Counted from the stretch's first letter, positions 16,484 through 26,168 are shown. The stretch is 64,000 nt of DNA from Silicimonas sp. (GCA_022826385.1 JAJDUZ010000027.1:186001-250000); one strand, 5' to 3'. A program made the numbers and translations. The notes: generated from the sequence alone by a model not told the origin.

Positions 16484-17119
16484 ATGCTATCGAAATTCGC
16501 GGTCATTCTGGCTGGTGCAACACTGTTGCTTGCCCTGCCGTCTGCCGCTGACGCCTGCACGCGAAAGGTCTCGAAGACCGCGGCCCAGACGGTTGTGCCG
16601 CAATCGCGGATCAACCAGAAAATGATTGGCGACGCCGTGCGGGCCGAGGTCAATTATCACCGTTGCCGGGCCGGTCTATCCGAGGTCGGAAATGCAGGTG
16701 CACCGCTGGCCAAGGAAGCCCGCAATCACAGCCAGTGGATGGCGCGCAGCCAACAGCTGACGCATCGCAGCACTGTCCCCGGCCGCGCGTCGCTGAAGCA
16801 GCGGATCAAGGCATCGGGGGTCAATTTCCGGACCGGGTCTGAAAACATCGGAATGGTGCATCGCTATCGGATCGACAACCGCCGCTTCAAGATCGTCAGT
16901 TCCAACCAGTGCAAGTTCACGACTTATGAAGGTCAGGCCTTGCCTGCGCATTCGTATGCCTCGCTTGCGCGTCACATCGTCGATCTCTGGATGAATTCTC
17001 CGGGTCACCGCCGGAATATTCTGGACCGCCAGGCCAAAAAGGTTTCTACCGCTGTCGCATTCGATCCGAACGCGCAATATTGCGGTCGATTCTGGCTTAC
17101 TCAGAATTTTATCGGCTAG
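16484..17119 (+). CDS. Secreted CAP/SCP-domain protein
   Basis: A 211-residue protein with a Sec signal peptide (MLSKFAVILAGATLLLALPS, cleavage near ADA). A CAP domain follows: VRAEVNYHRCRAGLSEV, NHSQWMARSQQLTHRS with the His, GSENIGMVHR, then LWMNSPGHRRNILD and FWLTQNF. The last motifs are the strongest CAP signatures. At least four cysteines (positions near 25, 61, 143 and 201) could form two disulfides in the periplasm. GAGG at about 16470 precedes the ATG. An intrinsic terminator follows at 17153-17179. The function is unknown. Confidence 0.9.
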   Translation: MLSKFAVILAGATLLLALPSAADACTRKVSKTAAQTVVPQSRINQKMIGDAVRAEVNYHRCRAGLSEVGNAGAPLAKEARNHSQWMARSQQLTHRSTVPGRASLKQRIKASGVNFRTGSENIGMVHRYRIDNRRFKIVSSNQCKFTTYEGQALPAHSYASLARHIVDLWMNSPGHRRNILDRQAKKVSTAVAFDPNAQYCGRFWLTQNFIG

Positions 17120-17152
17120 CCCGACTCACTCACGTACCAAACCAACCGAGAA

Positions 17153-17179
17153 ACGCCCGGCCCTGTGCCGGGTGTTTTT
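17153..17179 (+). terminator. Rho-independent terminator after the secreted CAP gene
   Basis: ACGCCCGGC (17153-17161) pairs with GCCGGGTGT (17167-17175, one G-U pair) around CCTGT, and a T-run follows to 17179. An A-rich 5' flank could let it also work for the converging DUF1501 gene. Confidence 0.85.
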
Positions 17180-17183
17180 CGTT

Positions 17184-18338
17184 TCAGGCGATGAGTCCGG
17201 GATTGTCACCCATGCCCAAGCCCGGAAACACGGTACTTTCCAGAGCACTTTGCCCAAGCGGAAAGAGACCGGCCATCGCCCATGCAGCGAACTGGCGAAC
17301 ATCGCGGGTCGGCATCAGGTCGCGGTCCTTGTAAAGGTCGCCGGGCGCCAAGCCGGGCCAGTCGCCCATGATCCGGCCGCCTTTCAGGGCGCCGCCCGCG
17401 AAGATCGCCGCGCCGCCGGTGCCGTGATCGGTGCCGTTTGACCCGTTCTCGCGGACGGTGCGTCCAAACTCGGTCAGGCACAGAACCGCAGTATTCTGCC
17501 AGATTGGCCCGAGGTCTTGCTTGAGGGTCAGGATCGCGGTCGACAATTCGCCAAGCGCGTTGGGAAGGGTGCGGGCCTGGTTCGCGTGGGTGTCCCAACC
17601 GGTGATCGAGAATGCTGCAAGCCGCGTGTCTTCCCGCAGCCGGTCAGCCGTAAAGCGGGCCAGGGCTTCGGCGCGTTGTGCGCGCCTTGTTGCCATCGGG
17701 TTGTCGGTCAGGTCCGCAAGTTCCATCGCCTTCATTGCGGCCTCGTGGAACAGCGGGTCTTGTGCATAGACCTTCTGCAGCAGCAACTGGGCTTGCGGCG
17801 AGAGATCGAGGTCGCTGTCAGGGGACCAGGTCGAAGTCGGTGCCGGTCCCATCAACAGGCGCAGGTTGTCGTGGCCCACGGCAAAGGCCGTGTTGGATGT
17901 TGTTCCGGGCATCAGCGACAGGGCGCGGTTCAGCCAGCCATCTTCGCCGATATCAGAGCCGGACACACCGGCCTCCAGAATGTCCTGCCCGTCGAAATGG
18001 CTTCGTTTGTCGCGATACGGGGTCGAAACCGCATGGGCGACGCTGAGTTCGCCCGTCTGCCAAAGCGGCATCAGCGGGGCGAGGGCCGGATGCAGGCCGA
18101 AGTAATCGGTCAGCGGCAGGCTGGCGTCGCGGTCCATCGAAGGGCGGTGCGTGGCCAGATGCGCGTCGCCAAGCGGCCGGACGACGTCCAGCCCATCCAT
18201 CGCGCCGCGCAAGACGATCACCACCAAGCGGTTGTCGCCGGGCGCGGACGCGAAGGTCACAGGTGTCACAAACGGGCTGGCTGCGGCCGAGCATCCAAGG
18301 GCAAGGCCGCGGGTCAGGAAGGCGCGTCTGGATTGCAT
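17184..18338 (-). CDS. DUF1501 protein with Tat signal
   Basis: A 384-residue exported protein of the DUF1501 family. The N-terminus SRRAFLTRGLALGCSAAA is a twin-arginine signal. Family motifs include LVVIVLRGAMDGLDVVRP, RSHFDGQDILE, TGWDTHANQ and CLTEFGRTVRENGSNGTDHG, the last resembling the metal-binding core of alkaline-phosphatase-like sulfatases. It is 11 bases after the DUF1800 gene on the same strand. DUF1501 and DUF1800 genes travel together across bacteria. Their activity is unproven, but a folded, cofactor-loaded periplasmic hydrolase would fit the Tat signal. Confidence 0.93.
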   Translation of the reverse strand: MQSRRAFLTRGLALGCSAAASPFVTPVTFASAPGDNRLVVIVLRGAMDGLDVVRPLGDAHLATHRPSMDRDASLPLTDYFGLHPALAPLMPLWQTGELSVAHAVSTPYRDKRSHFDGQDILEAGVSGSDIGEDGWLNRALSLMPGTTSNTAFAVGHDNLRLLMGPAPTSTWSPDSDLDLSPQAQLLLQKVYAQDPLFHEAAMKAMELADLTDNPMATRRAQRAEALARFTADRLREDTRLAAFSITGWDTHANQARTLPNALGELSTAILTLKQDLGPIWQNTAVLCLTEFGRTVRENGSNGTDHGTGGAAIFAGGALKGGRIMGDWPGLAPGDLYKDRDLMPTRDVRQFAAWAMAGLFPLGQSALESTVFPGLGMGDNPGLIA

Positions 18339-18349
18339 AATGTCTCTCC

Positions 18350-19669
18350 TTATCGCCGGTTGAATTCTGGGGACACAAGTGTGAGGGCAATGCCCTCGAC
18401 CCGGCTTTCCGATCCGCCAACGGCGAATTTGAGGACCGGGGAGGCGGCATCGGCCAAGGCGGTTTCCAGGAACAGTCGGGGATCGTGGGTGGCTTCAATC
18501 CGCTCGGCAAAGGCGGCAGCCCAGCGGATCCGCGCGGCAAGCCCGGGGGGTGTGATCCAAGCGTCCGGGTTTTCGTCCCAACCGTCGGGGCCGGGCGGCT
18601 GAAAGATCGGCTGGCCCATCAATTGCATCGCGCCGAAGACGCCGGTTCTGAGATCGGACGGTTTGATATTCGCGATGTCATTTGCCCCAGCGCCCGCGGC
18701 TTTCAGGGCCGAGGTGATGAAGTCAAAGGGAAGCTTGGCCTTCAGAAAGCTTGGCTGCCATGCACGACTGTCTTCCAGCATCGCGGCATAGAGACTGGGC
18801 AAGTCCCCTTTGGAGGTGAGGTAGACATCGGCCAGGCGCGTGACAAATGCGTCATCCTCAATGCCGATGAAATGCGTGACAAGCTTGCCGGCCAGATGCC
18901 GTGCCGTGTCGGGGTGCAACGCGATGTCGGTCAGCGCATCCTCGATATGTTCAAGCGTTGCTTGCCGCCCGCCATAGGATTTGCCCAGCACCGTATGTGG
19001 CCCCGGTTCGGAAATGCCCTGACGAAACTGGAAGCCGTAGCGACTGGCGGAAAGTCCGGTCAGCAGTTCGGCCAGTGATCTGACGTCTGACTGGCTGTAG
19101 CGTCCGGTCACGCCCAATGTGTGAAGTTCAAGGATCTCGCGGGCAAGGTTTTCGTTCAGCCCACGGTCCTGCCGTTGTCCGGCCCGTGAGTTGGGTCCGA
19201 CGGATTGAACCTGATTGAGATAGATCAGCATGGCGGGGTGCGTGGCGACAGTGCGCAGCATCTCGGGGAGCGAGCCGGTGATGTGGGGGCGAATGGCGCG
19301 TTCGATGAAGTCCGGGACCAGCATCCGCAAAAGGGGGCCGTTCGCGGCAACCGTGAAGTGATCGCTCCAGAAGCTGACAAGGCGCGCGCCGAAGCCCGGG
19401 TCGGTCACCGCCATCGACAAAAGGGCGCGCACGTCGTGCATCCCTTCACCGCGCAACTTGCGCTGGGCCGCCTTTCGGGCGTCGTCGCCCATCTGCCGGG
19501 CCTCGCGATAGGCTGCGATCTGCTTGGCCCGTTCGGCCAGCGTGACGCGGGGCGCCAACTGTGCCGTCTTGCGTGCTGCGTCGATCATCGTTCCGGCATC
19601 GGTGGCCGGTTGATGGCCGGGGCCAAGACCGTAGCCGTAGCGAATGGCCGAGATCGTTTGGCGCTGCAT
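18350..19669 (-). CDS. DUF1800 family protein
   Basis: A 439-residue protein of the DUF1800 family, whose hallmarks are FWSDHFTVAA, LIYLNQVQSVGPNSRAG, LNENLAREILELHTLGV and QPIFQPPGPDGWDENPDAWI. No clear signal peptide is seen, although the DUF1501 partner is exported by Tat; joint export as a complex is possible but not shown. It is the first gene of a two-gene operon. Function unknown. Confidence 0.93.
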   Translation of the reverse strand: MQRQTISAIRYGYGLGPGHQPATDAGTMIDAARKTAQLAPRVTLAERAKQIAAYREARQMGDDARKAAQRKLRGEGMHDVRALLSMAVTDPGFGARLVSFWSDHFTVAANGPLLRMLVPDFIERAIRPHITGSLPEMLRTVATHPAMLIYLNQVQSVGPNSRAGQRQDRGLNENLAREILELHTLGVTGRYSQSDVRSLAELLTGLSASRYGFQFRQGISEPGPHTVLGKSYGGRQATLEHIEDALTDIALHPDTARHLAGKLVTHFIGIEDDAFVTRLADVYLTSKGDLPSLYAAMLEDSRAWQPSFLKAKLPFDFITSALKAAGAGANDIANIKPSDLRTGVFGAMQLMGQPIFQPPGPDGWDENPDAWITPPGLAARIRWAAAFAERIEATHDPRLFLETALADAASPVLKFAVGGSESRVEGIALTLVSPEFNRR

Positions 19670-19729
19670 GTAACTCTCCCTTTCCTTGGGATGTTACACG
19701 CAGGGCCGTTGATTTTCCGTCGCAATCCG

Positions 19730-20482
19730 TCAGGTCTCGGCCAGATTGGCGGAAATTGTCCGAAACGGGTTCGGGATCAGCATCGGAACCCGCGCCTTAT
19801 AGGCCAGATAAGTCGGGCCGAACTCGCGCACCAGCGACCGTTCTTCGAAGTAGAGACCGATCAAGATATAGACAGTCATAAGGCTGGCGAAGAGCAGATG
19901 TCCGGCAGTCATGTGCGGGGTCGAGAACACCACGAGAATAACGCCGAGTTGCATCGGGTGACGCACGTGACGATAGAGGAACGGCGTCTTGAAGACCGGC
20001 TTCACCATCGGACGCCCCTTGTTGGCGAACCAGACCTGTCGAAGCCCGAAAAGTTCGAAGTGATCGATCAGGAAGGTCGAAATCAGGACAAGCGCCAGTC
20101 CAAGCCCGAACAGGCCATAGAAGATCGCCGCAGCCGTGCCTTCGACCAGCCAGAGCGTGGCGGGCATCGGCTGCCATTGCCACATGGCGAGCGCCAGGAA
20201 GAGTGACGATTGCAGGACATACATGCTGCGTTCGGCTTCTTCCGGCACGTATTGCGTCCACCAAGCCTTGAAGCGGGCCCGCGCCATCAGGCTGTGGAAG
20301 AAGCCGAATAGGAAGACGAGGCCGATATTGATCGGGATTGCGATGTGCCACGGCTGGAGCGTTCCGTCATTGATGGCTTTGGGCAGCGGCAACTCCAGCA
20401 GGAAGCCGGCCAGATACAGGAACGTGACATTGAAGAGGACGTAACAGAGACCTCCGAAAAGAATGAGGGCGGGGCGGTTCAT
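19730..20482 (-). CDS. Membrane methyltransferase of the NnrU/isoprenylcysteine type (MddA-like)
   Basis: A 250-residue integral membrane protein with five or six hydrophobic segments. The C-terminal half carries FLYRHVRHPMQLGVI and LYFEERSLVREFGPTYLAY, the cofactor-binding signature of the PEMT/ICMT/NnrU methyltransferases. MddA proteins of this group methylate methanethiol to dimethyl sulfide, a plausible activity in a marine Roseobacter, but this cannot be told apart from other members by eye. I chose ATG 20482, preceded by AAAGGA, which removes a 68-residue non-coding-looking extension. The DUF1800 stop region is 60 bases away and the genes are probably separate. Confidence 0.75.
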   Translation of the reverse strand: MNRPALILFGGLCYVLFNVTFLYLAGFLLELPLPKAINDGTLQPWHIAIPINIGLVFLFGFFHSLMARARFKAWWTQYVPEEAERSMYVLQSSLFLALAMWQWQPMPATLWLVEGTAAAIFYGLFGLGLALVLISTFLIDHFELFGLRQVWFANKGRPMVKPVFKTPFLYRHVRHPMQLGVILVVFSTPHMTAGHLLFASLMTVYILIGLYFEERSLVREFGPTYLAYKARVPMLIPNPFRTISANLAET

Positions 20483-20614
20483 GGGTTTTCCTTTCGCTTG
20501 AACCCCCGAACACCATGTCCGGGATGGCGCCGTGCTACGCCCCACGACGGGTTCAAGCTTGAGGATTGTCTGAGGATTACTTGGAGATTTCCCGCTTGCG
20601 CGGCGCATGCCCTC

Positions 20615-20643
20615 TTGCAGGCAGCGATATCCGGGCGTATATG
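20615..20643 (+). promoter_or_regulatory. Candidate sigma-70 promoter of the rimP-nusA-infB operon
   Basis: TTGCAG (20615-20620) and TATATG (20638-20643) are separated by 17 bases. Transcription would begin near 20650 and meet the terminator at 20698 after roughly 50 bases. The hexamers match consensus only partly. Confidence 0.4.
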
Positions 20644-20697
20644 ACTGCCAACAGCGGCGCCTCGGCTTCCACCCCCAAGGCTCCACCGGAACACACC

Positions 20698-20721
20698 ACG
20701 GGCCCGCTGGCCCGTTTTTTT
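20698..20721 (+). terminator. Intrinsic terminator in the rimP operon leader (possible attenuator)
   Basis: ACGGGCC (20698-20704) pairs perfectly with GGCCCGT (20709-20715) around CGCT, followed by a run of seven Ts. It ends 25 bases before the rimP ATG with no gene upstream on this strand. It therefore either ends a small RNA or attenuates the operon. Confidence 0.8.
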
Positions 20722-20746
20722 ATGTCTGAATGACCCGACCGAATGA

Positions 20747-21325
20747 ATGTCTGACCTGATCGCGAAAACCAGCATGGACCAGAGGCTTGCCGAGATCATC
20801 ACTCCGGTGATCGAGGATATGGGCTTTGAGCTTGTGCGCGTGCGTTTGCAAGGCGGCAAGACGGCGACGTTGCAGATCATGGCCGAGAAGCCCGATGGCG
20901 GGATCGAGGTGGATGACTGCGCGGCAATCTCGACCGCGGTCAGCGCGACGCTGGATGTCGAAGACCCGATCGAGGATCAGTACACGCTGGAAGTCTCGTC
21001 GCCCGGCATTGACCGGCCGCTGACGCGGCTGAAGGATTTCGATGCGTGGACCGGGTATGTGGCCAAGATCGAGACCGCCGAGATGATCGAGGGGCGCAAA
21101 CGCTTCAAGGGCGTGCTGGCGGGCACCGAGGATGGCGAAGTTCTGATCGAGATCGAGGAAGGCACGATTGGCCTGCAGTTCGATTGGCTGGCCGATGCCA
21201 AGCTTGTGCTGACTGATGACCTGATCCGCGACGTGCTGAAGGCCCGCAAGGACGCGGGCGCCGTGGACGAAAAGCAATTCGATGAAATACAAACCATCAT
21301 GGATGGCGACGAGGAGACCCGATAA
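20747..21325 (+). CDS. rimP: Ribosome maturation factor RimP
   Basis: A 192-residue protein needed for 30S subunit maturation. The N-terminal alpha/beta domain has [12 protein letters not shown] (about 25-36), [33 protein letters not shown] (about 79-92) and the C-terminal SH3-like domain follows with [11 protein letters not shown]. The C-terminal tail is acidic. No clear ribosome site precedes ATG 20747. Its stop overlaps the nusA start (TAATG), the standard arrangement. Confidence 0.96.
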   Translation: MSDLIAKTSMDQRLAEIITPVIEDMGFELVRVRLQGGKTATLQIMAEKPDGGIEVDDCAAISTAVSATLDVEDPIEDQYTLEVSSPGIDRPLTRLKDFDAWTGYVAKIETAEMIEGRKRFKGVLAGTEDGEVLIEIEEGTIGLQFDWLADAKLVLTDDLIRDVLKARKDAGAVDEKQFDEIQTIMDGDEETR

Positions 21326-22947
21326 TGGCGATCACATCCGCAAACCAGCTTGAACTTCTGCAGACGGCCGAAGCCGTTGCGCGCGAGAAGATGATCGACC
21401 CCTCGCTGGTGGTCGAAGCGATGGAAGAAAGCTTGGCGCGTGCCGCGAAGAGCCGTTACGGCGCCGAGATGGACATTCGTGTCTCGATCGACCGGAAGAC
21501 CGGCAAGGCGACCTTCACCCGGGTTCGCACGGTCATCGATCCCGAGGAAGAAGAGCTTGAGAACTATCAGGCGCAACTGACGCCCGAGCAGGCCAAGCAG
21601 TATCTGGATGACCCCAAGCCGGGCGACACCATCGTCGACGAAGTGCCGCCGGTGGATATGGGCCGGATTGCCGCCCAGTCGGCCAAGCAGGTGATCCTGC
21701 AAAAGGTGCGCGAAGCCGAGCGTGACCGTCAGTTCGAGGAATTCAAGGATCGCGCCGGCACCATCATCAACGGTGTCGTCAAGCGCGAGGAATACGGCAA
21801 TGTCATCGTCGACATCGGCCGTGGCGAAGGCGTGCTGCGCCGGAACGAGAAAATCGGGCGCGAATCCTATCGTCCCGGCGACCGTATCCGCTGCTTCATC
21901 AAGGACGTGCGCCGCGAAGCCCGTGGCCCGCAGATCTTCCTCAGCCGGACCGCGCCCGAGTTCATGGCCGAGCTCTTCAAGATGGAAGTGCCGGAAATCT
22001 ATGACGGTATCATCGAGATCAAGGCCGTGGCCCGTGACCCGGGATCGCGCGCGAAGATTGCCGTGATCTCGTACGAGAACAGCATCGACCCGGTTGGTGC
22101 CTGTGTCGGTATGCGCGGCAGCCGGGTGCAGGCCGTTGTCAACGAATTGCAGGGCGAGAAGATCGACATCATCCCGTGGAACGAGGATGCGCCGACCTTC
22201 CTTGTGAACGCGTTGCAGCCTGCCGAAGTCTCGAAGGTTGTTCTGGATGAAGACGCTGGCAAGATCGAGGTTGTGGTGCCGGAGGAACAGCTTTCGCTGG
22301 CCATTGGCCGCCGCGGTCAGAACGTGCGTCTGGCATCGCAGCTGACCAACCTCGACATCGACATCATGACCGAGGAAGAGGAATCGCGCCGCCGTCAGGC
22401 CGAGTTCGAGGAGCGCACCAAGCTCTTCATGGACACGCTGGACCTGGACGAGTTCTTTGCGCAGCTTCTGGTTTCGGAAGGCTTCACCAATCTGGAAGAA
22501 GTCGCCTATGTCGAGATCGACGAGCTTCTGGTGATCGACGGGGTCGACGAAGACACGGCCAACGAACTGCAGGCCCGTGCCCGCGACTATATCGATGCGC
22601 AGAACAAGAAGGCCGAAGAGAACGCCCGCGCTTTGGGTGCCGAGGACAGCCTCTTTGCCTTTGAAGGTCTGACGCCGCAAATGGTGGAAGCCCTTGCGCA
22701 GGATGACGTGAAAACGCTGGAGGATTTCGCGACGCTGGCCGACTGGGAGATCGCCGGTGGCTGGACGACCGTCGAGGGCGAGCGGATCAAGGATGACGGT
22801 GTGCTCGAGAAGTTCGATGTCGGGCTGGAAGAAGCGCAGGCCATGGTGATGACCGCGCGGATCCAGCTGGGCTGGGTCGACCCTGCCGAGCTTGAGGCTG
22901 AAGAAGCCGAGGGCGAAGGCGAAGCGGAAGAGGAGGCCGAGGCCTAA
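21325..22947 (+). CDS. nusA: Transcription termination/antitermination factor NusA
   Basis: A 540-residue RNA-polymerase-binding factor. Order of domains: N-terminal polymerase-binding region (1 to about 130), S1 domain (about 135-200, GTIINGVVKREEYGNVIVDI), KH domains (about 205-345, including GMRGSRVQAVVNEL and IGRRGQNVRLASQL), and two helix-hairpin-helix-type C-terminal repeats typical of alpha- and gammaproteobacteria. It ends in a very acidic tail. It controls pausing and termination and may regulate its own operon through the leader terminator. Confidence 0.97.
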   Translation: MAITSANQLELLQTAEAVAREKMIDPSLVVEAMEESLARAAKSRYGAEMDIRVSIDRKTGKATFTRVRTVIDPEEEELENYQAQLTPEQAKQYLDDPKPGDTIVDEVPPVDMGRIAAQSAKQVILQKVREAERDRQFEEFKDRAGTIINGVVKREEYGNVIVDIGRGEGVLRRNEKIGRESYRPGDRIRCFIKDVRREARGPQIFLSRTAPEFMAELFKMEVPEIYDGIIEIKAVARDPGSRAKIAVISYENSIDPVGACVGMRGSRVQAVVNELQGEKIDIIPWNEDAPTFLVNALQPAEVSKVVLDEDAGKIEVVVPEEQLSLAIGRRGQNVRLASQLTNLDIDIMTEEEESRRRQAEFEERTKLFMDTLDLDEFFAQLLVSEGFTNLEEVAYVEIDELLVIDGVDEDTANELQARARDYIDAQNKKAEENARALGAEDSLFAFEGLTPQMVEALAQDDVKTLEDFATLADWEIAGGWTTVEGERIKDDGVLEKFDVGLEEAQAMVMTARIQLGWVDPAELEAEEAEGEGEAEEEAEA

Positions 22948-22962
22948 TGGCCTCGGACGCTC

Positions 22963-23586
22963 TTGCCCAGAGGCGGCAAATCCAAGACGCGCGATGAGGC
23001 CGAACGGCGCTGCATCGCAACTGGCGAGGCCCAGCCAAAGCGGGGCCTGATCCGGTTCGGTGTGTCTCCGGACGGTGAAATCGTGCCGGACGTCCTTGAA
23101 AAGCTGCCCGGCAGGGGCATATGGGTCGCAGCCGAGCGTGATGCGATTGTGAAAGCTGTGGAAAAGAAGCTGTTCGCACGCGGCGCAAAGCAATCCGTAA
23201 CCGTTCGTGATACACTTGTTGACGATGTGGAAGCCTTGTTGGCCAAGCGCCTGATCGACGGGATCTCGATGGCGCGCAAGGCTGGCAAGGCGGTTGCCGG
23301 TTTCGAGAAGGTCAAGGATTGGCTTGGCCGCGAGGAAGCCCGCATCTTGTTTCAGGCCTCGGATGGTTCGGAACGCGGCAAGTCGAAGCTTTACGCACCG
23401 GGCGGTCGCGGCAGTTTTTTCGAGGTTTTAACGGCCTCAGAATTGGGTTTGTCCTTTGGGCGCGAACGTGTGATACATGCGGCGCTCGGTTTTGGCGGAC
23501 TCACTGAGAGGATCAGAGAGGACGCCATCCGGCTTTCTGGCGTTCGCGAATTGGGCGGTGGCACTGCCACCGGAAAGGTAAAGTAG
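22963..23586 (+). CDS. YlxR-like RNA-binding protein with L7Ae-like C-terminal domain
   Basis: A 207-residue protein, larger than Bacillus YlxR (about 90), because an L7Ae-like domain is fused behind the YlxR (DUF448) domain. YlxR motifs are [20 protein letters not shown] (about 14-33) and [13 protein letters not shown]. The L7Ae-like part has [20 protein letters not shown] and VLFQ-like strands. Translation appears to start at TTG 22963 (LPRGG reading as MPRGG). It is in the same frame as nusA, right after its stop. The fusion is standard in Rhodobacterales. The protein probably binds structured RNA; YlxR in Firmicutes modulates RNase P. Confidence 0.88.
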   Translation: MPRGGKSKTRDEAERRCIATGEAQPKRGLIRFGVSPDGEIVPDVLEKLPGRGIWVAAERDAIVKAVEKKLFARGAKQSVTVRDTLVDDVEALLAKRLIDGISMARKAGKAVAGFEKVKDWLGREEARILFQASDGSERGKSKLYAPGGRGSFFEVLTASELGLSFGRERVIHAALGFGGLTERIREDAIRLSGVRELGGGTATGKVK

Positions 23587-23591
23587 ACCAT

Positions 23592-26111
23592 ATGAGCGAT
23601 AGTGACGGCAAAAAGACCCTTGGTCTCGGTGGGCGCGGCCCCGGTCAGGTGAAGCAGAGCTTCAGCCATGGCCGAACCAAGAATGTCGTGGTCGAGACGA
23701 AGCGGAAGCGCGTTGTGGTTCCGAAGCCGGGGAGTGCCGGAGGATCAGGCACGTCCAAACCGTCTGCCGGTGCTGCAGGTGGCGATCCGCGGAAGCGTCC
23801 CGCCGGGATTTCGGATGCTGAGCTGGAACGCCGGATGAAGGCACTGGCCGCGGCCAAGGCAGCCGAGGCGGACGAAGCCGAGAAGCGGGCGGCCGAGGAA
23901 AAGGCGCGCGCCGAAGAACGTGAGCGCCGTCGCGCCGAAGCGGAAGCCAAGGAGCGCGAAGAACAGGAACGTGCCGAGCGCGCCAAGGCCAAGGCCGAGG
24001 AAGAAGAGCGCAAGAAGCGCGAAGCCGAGGAAGCCAAGAAGCGCGAGCGCGCTGCCCCCGCTGCTGCGGCTGCGGCAGCGCCCGCCGCTGCCCCCGGTGA
24101 AGCCCCTGCGCAGAACCGTGGCTCGAAGCCTGCGCCCAAGCGGCGCGAGGATGACCGCGGCGGAGACCGCCGTGACAATCGCGGCAACCGTGGCCGGGAC
24201 GACGGTGCACGCCGCTCGGGCAAGCTGACGCTGAACCAGGCGCTGTCCGGCGGCGAAGGCGGCCGGCAGAAATCGCTTGCCGCGATGAAGCGGAAACAAG
24301 AGCGTGCCCGCCAGAAAGCCATGGGAGGCGCGCAAGAACGCGAGAAGGTCACGCGGACGGTGCAACTGCCCGAGGCCATCGTGGTCAGCGAGTTGGCGAA
24401 CCGCATGTCGGAGCGCGTCGCGGACGTCGTGAAGTCGCTGATGCAGAACGGCATCATGGCGACGCAGAACCAGTCCATCGATGCGGATACGGCAGAACTG
24501 ATTATCGAGGAATTCGGTCATAACGTGCAGCGCGTCTCGGACGCCGACGTGGAAGACGTGATCGATACGGTCGAGGACAAGGACGAGGACCTGCAGGGTC
24601 GCCCGCCGGTCATCACGATCATGGGCCATGTCGACCACGGCAAGACCTCGCTTCTGGATGCGATCCGCAATGCGAACGTGACGGGCGGCGAAGCCGGCGG
24701 CATCACTCAGCACATTGGCGCCTATCAGGTGACAACGGAAAGCGGAGCGGTGCTGTCGCTCCTCGACACTCCGGGCCACGCGGCGTTTACCTCGATGCGG
24801 GCGCGTGGTGCGCAAGTGACGGATATCGTCGTTCTGGTGGTTGCGGCGGACGACGCCGTGATGCCGCAGACGATCGAAGCCATCAACCACGCCAAGGCGG
24901 CTGAAGTGCCGATGATCGTTGCGATCAACAAGATCGACCTGCCGGCGGCAAATGCCGACAAGGTGCGGACCGATCTGTTGCAGCACGAGGTGATCGTCGA
25001 GAAGATGTCGGGCGAAGTGCAGGATGTCGAGGTTTCGGCCCAGACCGGGCAAGGGCTTGATGCGCTTCTGGAAGCGATTGCGCTGCAGGCCGAGATTCTC
25101 GAACTGAAGGCCAACCCGGATCGCGCGGCCTCGGGCGCCGTGATCGAAGCCCAGCTTGATGTGGGACGCGGTCCTGTCGCGACGGTTCTTGTGCAGAACG
25201 GCACCCTGCGCCAGGGCGATATCTTCGTCGTCGGCGAACAGTGGGGCAAGGTGCGCGCCATGGAGAACGACAAGGGCGAGCGCGTCAAGGAAGCCGGGCC
25301 GTCGGTGCCGGTCGAGGTGCTTGGTCTGAACGGGACGCCGGAAGCGGGTGACGTTCTGAACGTTGTCGACACCGAAGCACAAGCCCGCGAGATCGCCGAG
25401 TATCGCGAGAGCGCGGCGAAGGAAAAGCGGGCGGCAGCCGGTGCAGCGACGACGCTGGAACAGCTGATGCAGAAGGCCAAGGAAGACGAGAACGTCACCG
25501 AGATGCCGATCGTCGTGAAGGCGGATGTGCAGGGCTCGGCCGAGGCAATCGTTCAGGCGATGGAAAAGATCGGCAACGAGGAAGTGCGCGTCCGCGTGCT
25601 GCACTCGGGCGTCGGTGCCATCACCGAATCCGACATTGGTCTGGCCGAAGCCTCGGGTTCGCCGGTCTTTGGCTTCAACGTCCGGGCAAACGCCCCGGCG
25701 CGAAACGCGGCCAACCAGAAGGGCGTCGAGATTCGCTATTACAGTGTGATCTATGACCTTGTGGATGATGTGAAGGCCGCGGCTTCGGGCCTGTTGAGTG
25801 CCGAAGTGCGCGAGAACTTCATTGGCTATGCCGAAATTCGCGAAGTCTTCAAGGTCTCGGGTGTCGGTCGCGTGGCCGGTTGCCTGGTGACCGAAGGCGT
25901 GGCCCGCCGGTCGGCTGGTGTGCGTCTGCTGCGCGACGACGTGGTGATCCACGAAGGCACGCTGAAGACGCTGAAGCGGTTCAAGGACGAGGTGGCCGAG
26001 GTCATTTCGGGCCAGGAATGCGGTATGGCCTTCGAGAACTATGAAGACATTCGCGCCGGCGATGTCATCGAGATCTTCGAGCGTGAAGAAGTCGAACGGA
26101 CGCTTTCATAA
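23592..26111 (+). CDS. infB: Translation initiation factor IF-2
   Basis: An 839-residue GTPase that brings initiator tRNA to the 30S subunit. The N-terminal 200 residues are low complexity, rich in Ala, Glu, Lys and Arg with a long charged coiled-coil-like stretch (about 75-155). The IF2_N-like segment follows, then the G domain at about 344 with [14 protein letters not shown], the DTPGH motif and NKID. C-terminal beta-barrel and C2 domains complete the factor, ending [15 protein letters not shown]. It is the last gene of the operon. The GC-rich hairpin at 26148-26168 may terminate it. Confidence 0.98.
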   Translation: MSDSDGKKTLGLGGRGPGQVKQSFSHGRTKNVVVETKRKRVVVPKPGSAGGSGTSKPSAGAAGGDPRKRPAGISDAELERRMKALAAAKAAEADEAEKRAAEEKARAEERERRRAEAEAKEREEQERAERAKAKAEEEERKKREAEEAKKRERAAPAAAAAAAPAAAPGEAPAQNRGSKPAPKRREDDRGGDRRDNRGNRGRDDGARRSGKLTLNQALSGGEGGRQKSLAAMKRKQERARQKAMGGAQEREKVTRTVQLPEAIVVSELANRMSERVADVVKSLMQNGIMATQNQSIDADTAELIIEEFGHNVQRVSDADVEDVIDTVEDKDEDLQGRPPVITIMGHVDHGKTSLLDAIRNANVTGGEAGGITQHIGAYQVTTESGAVLSLLDTPGHAAFTSMRARGAQVTDIVVLVVAADDAVMPQTIEAINHAKAAEVPMIVAINKIDLPAANADKVRTDLLQHEVIVEKMSGEVQDVEVSAQTGQGLDALLEAIALQAEILELKANPDRAASGAVIEAQLDVGRGPVATVLVQNGTLRQGDIFVVGEQWGKVRAMENDKGERVKEAGPSVPVEVLGLNGTPEAGDVLNVVDTEAQAREIAEYRESAAKEKRAAAGAATTLEQLMQKAKEDENVTEMPIVVKADVQGSAEAIVQAMEKIGNEEVRVRVLHSGVGAITESDIGLAEASGSPVFGFNVRANAPARNAANQKGVEIRYYSVIYDLVDDVKAAASGLLSAEVRENFIGYAEIREVFKVSGVGRVAGCLVTEGVARRSAGVRLLRDDVVIHEGTLKTLKRFKDEVAEVISGQECGMAFENYEDIRAGDVIEIFEREEVERTLS

Positions 26112-26147
26112 TCAAGGCTTTGCGCCGCGCTGACGCGCGTCGCCCGG

Positions 26148-26168
26148 TCGGGGGGCTTTGCCCCCCGA
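26148..26168. repeat. Rhodobacterales-type intergenic hairpin element
   Basis: TCGGGGGGC and GCCCCCCGA form a perfect 9-base-pair stem around TTT. The sequence runs on as GCCCCCCAGGATATTTTCGG. A hairpin followed by CCCCAGGATATTT is, from memory, frequent between genes in Rhodobacterales genomes. It could serve as a terminator for infB and for the converging mutT. Only one copy was seen here. Confidence 0.55.

Larger units (their letters stand above)
20483..20746. other. Divergent intergenic region with the rimP operon leader
   Basis: 264 bases between the membrane methyltransferase and rimP. It holds a candidate promoter at 20615-20643 and a terminator at 20698-20721, implying a short leader RNA in front of the rimP-nusA-infB operon. 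I looked for a tRNA, as metY precedes rimP in E. coli, and found no T-arm or CCA end that fits. Confidence 0.6.

Noticed and set aside
20515-20600. Possible tRNA upstream of rimP, as metY in E. coli
   Set aside because: GGGTTCAAGCTTGAGG looks like part of a T-arm, but there is no D-arm, anticodon arm or acceptor stem around it.
20483-20686. 68-residue N-terminal extension of the membrane methyltransferase
   Set aside because: The sequence is Arg/Ser-rich with no conserved motif and overlaps the rimP leader. ATG 20482 has a good ribosome site and begins the first hydrophobic segment.
20641-20733. 30-codon frame running through the leader terminator (MTANSGASAS...)
   Set aside because: Its ATG lies inside the candidate -10 box, it has no ribosome site, and the last codons merely read the terminator hairpin and T-run.
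20977-23193. 738-codon open frame antisense to nusA
   Set aside because: Composition artefact of the strongly coding rimP/nusA strand, with no recognisable motif.
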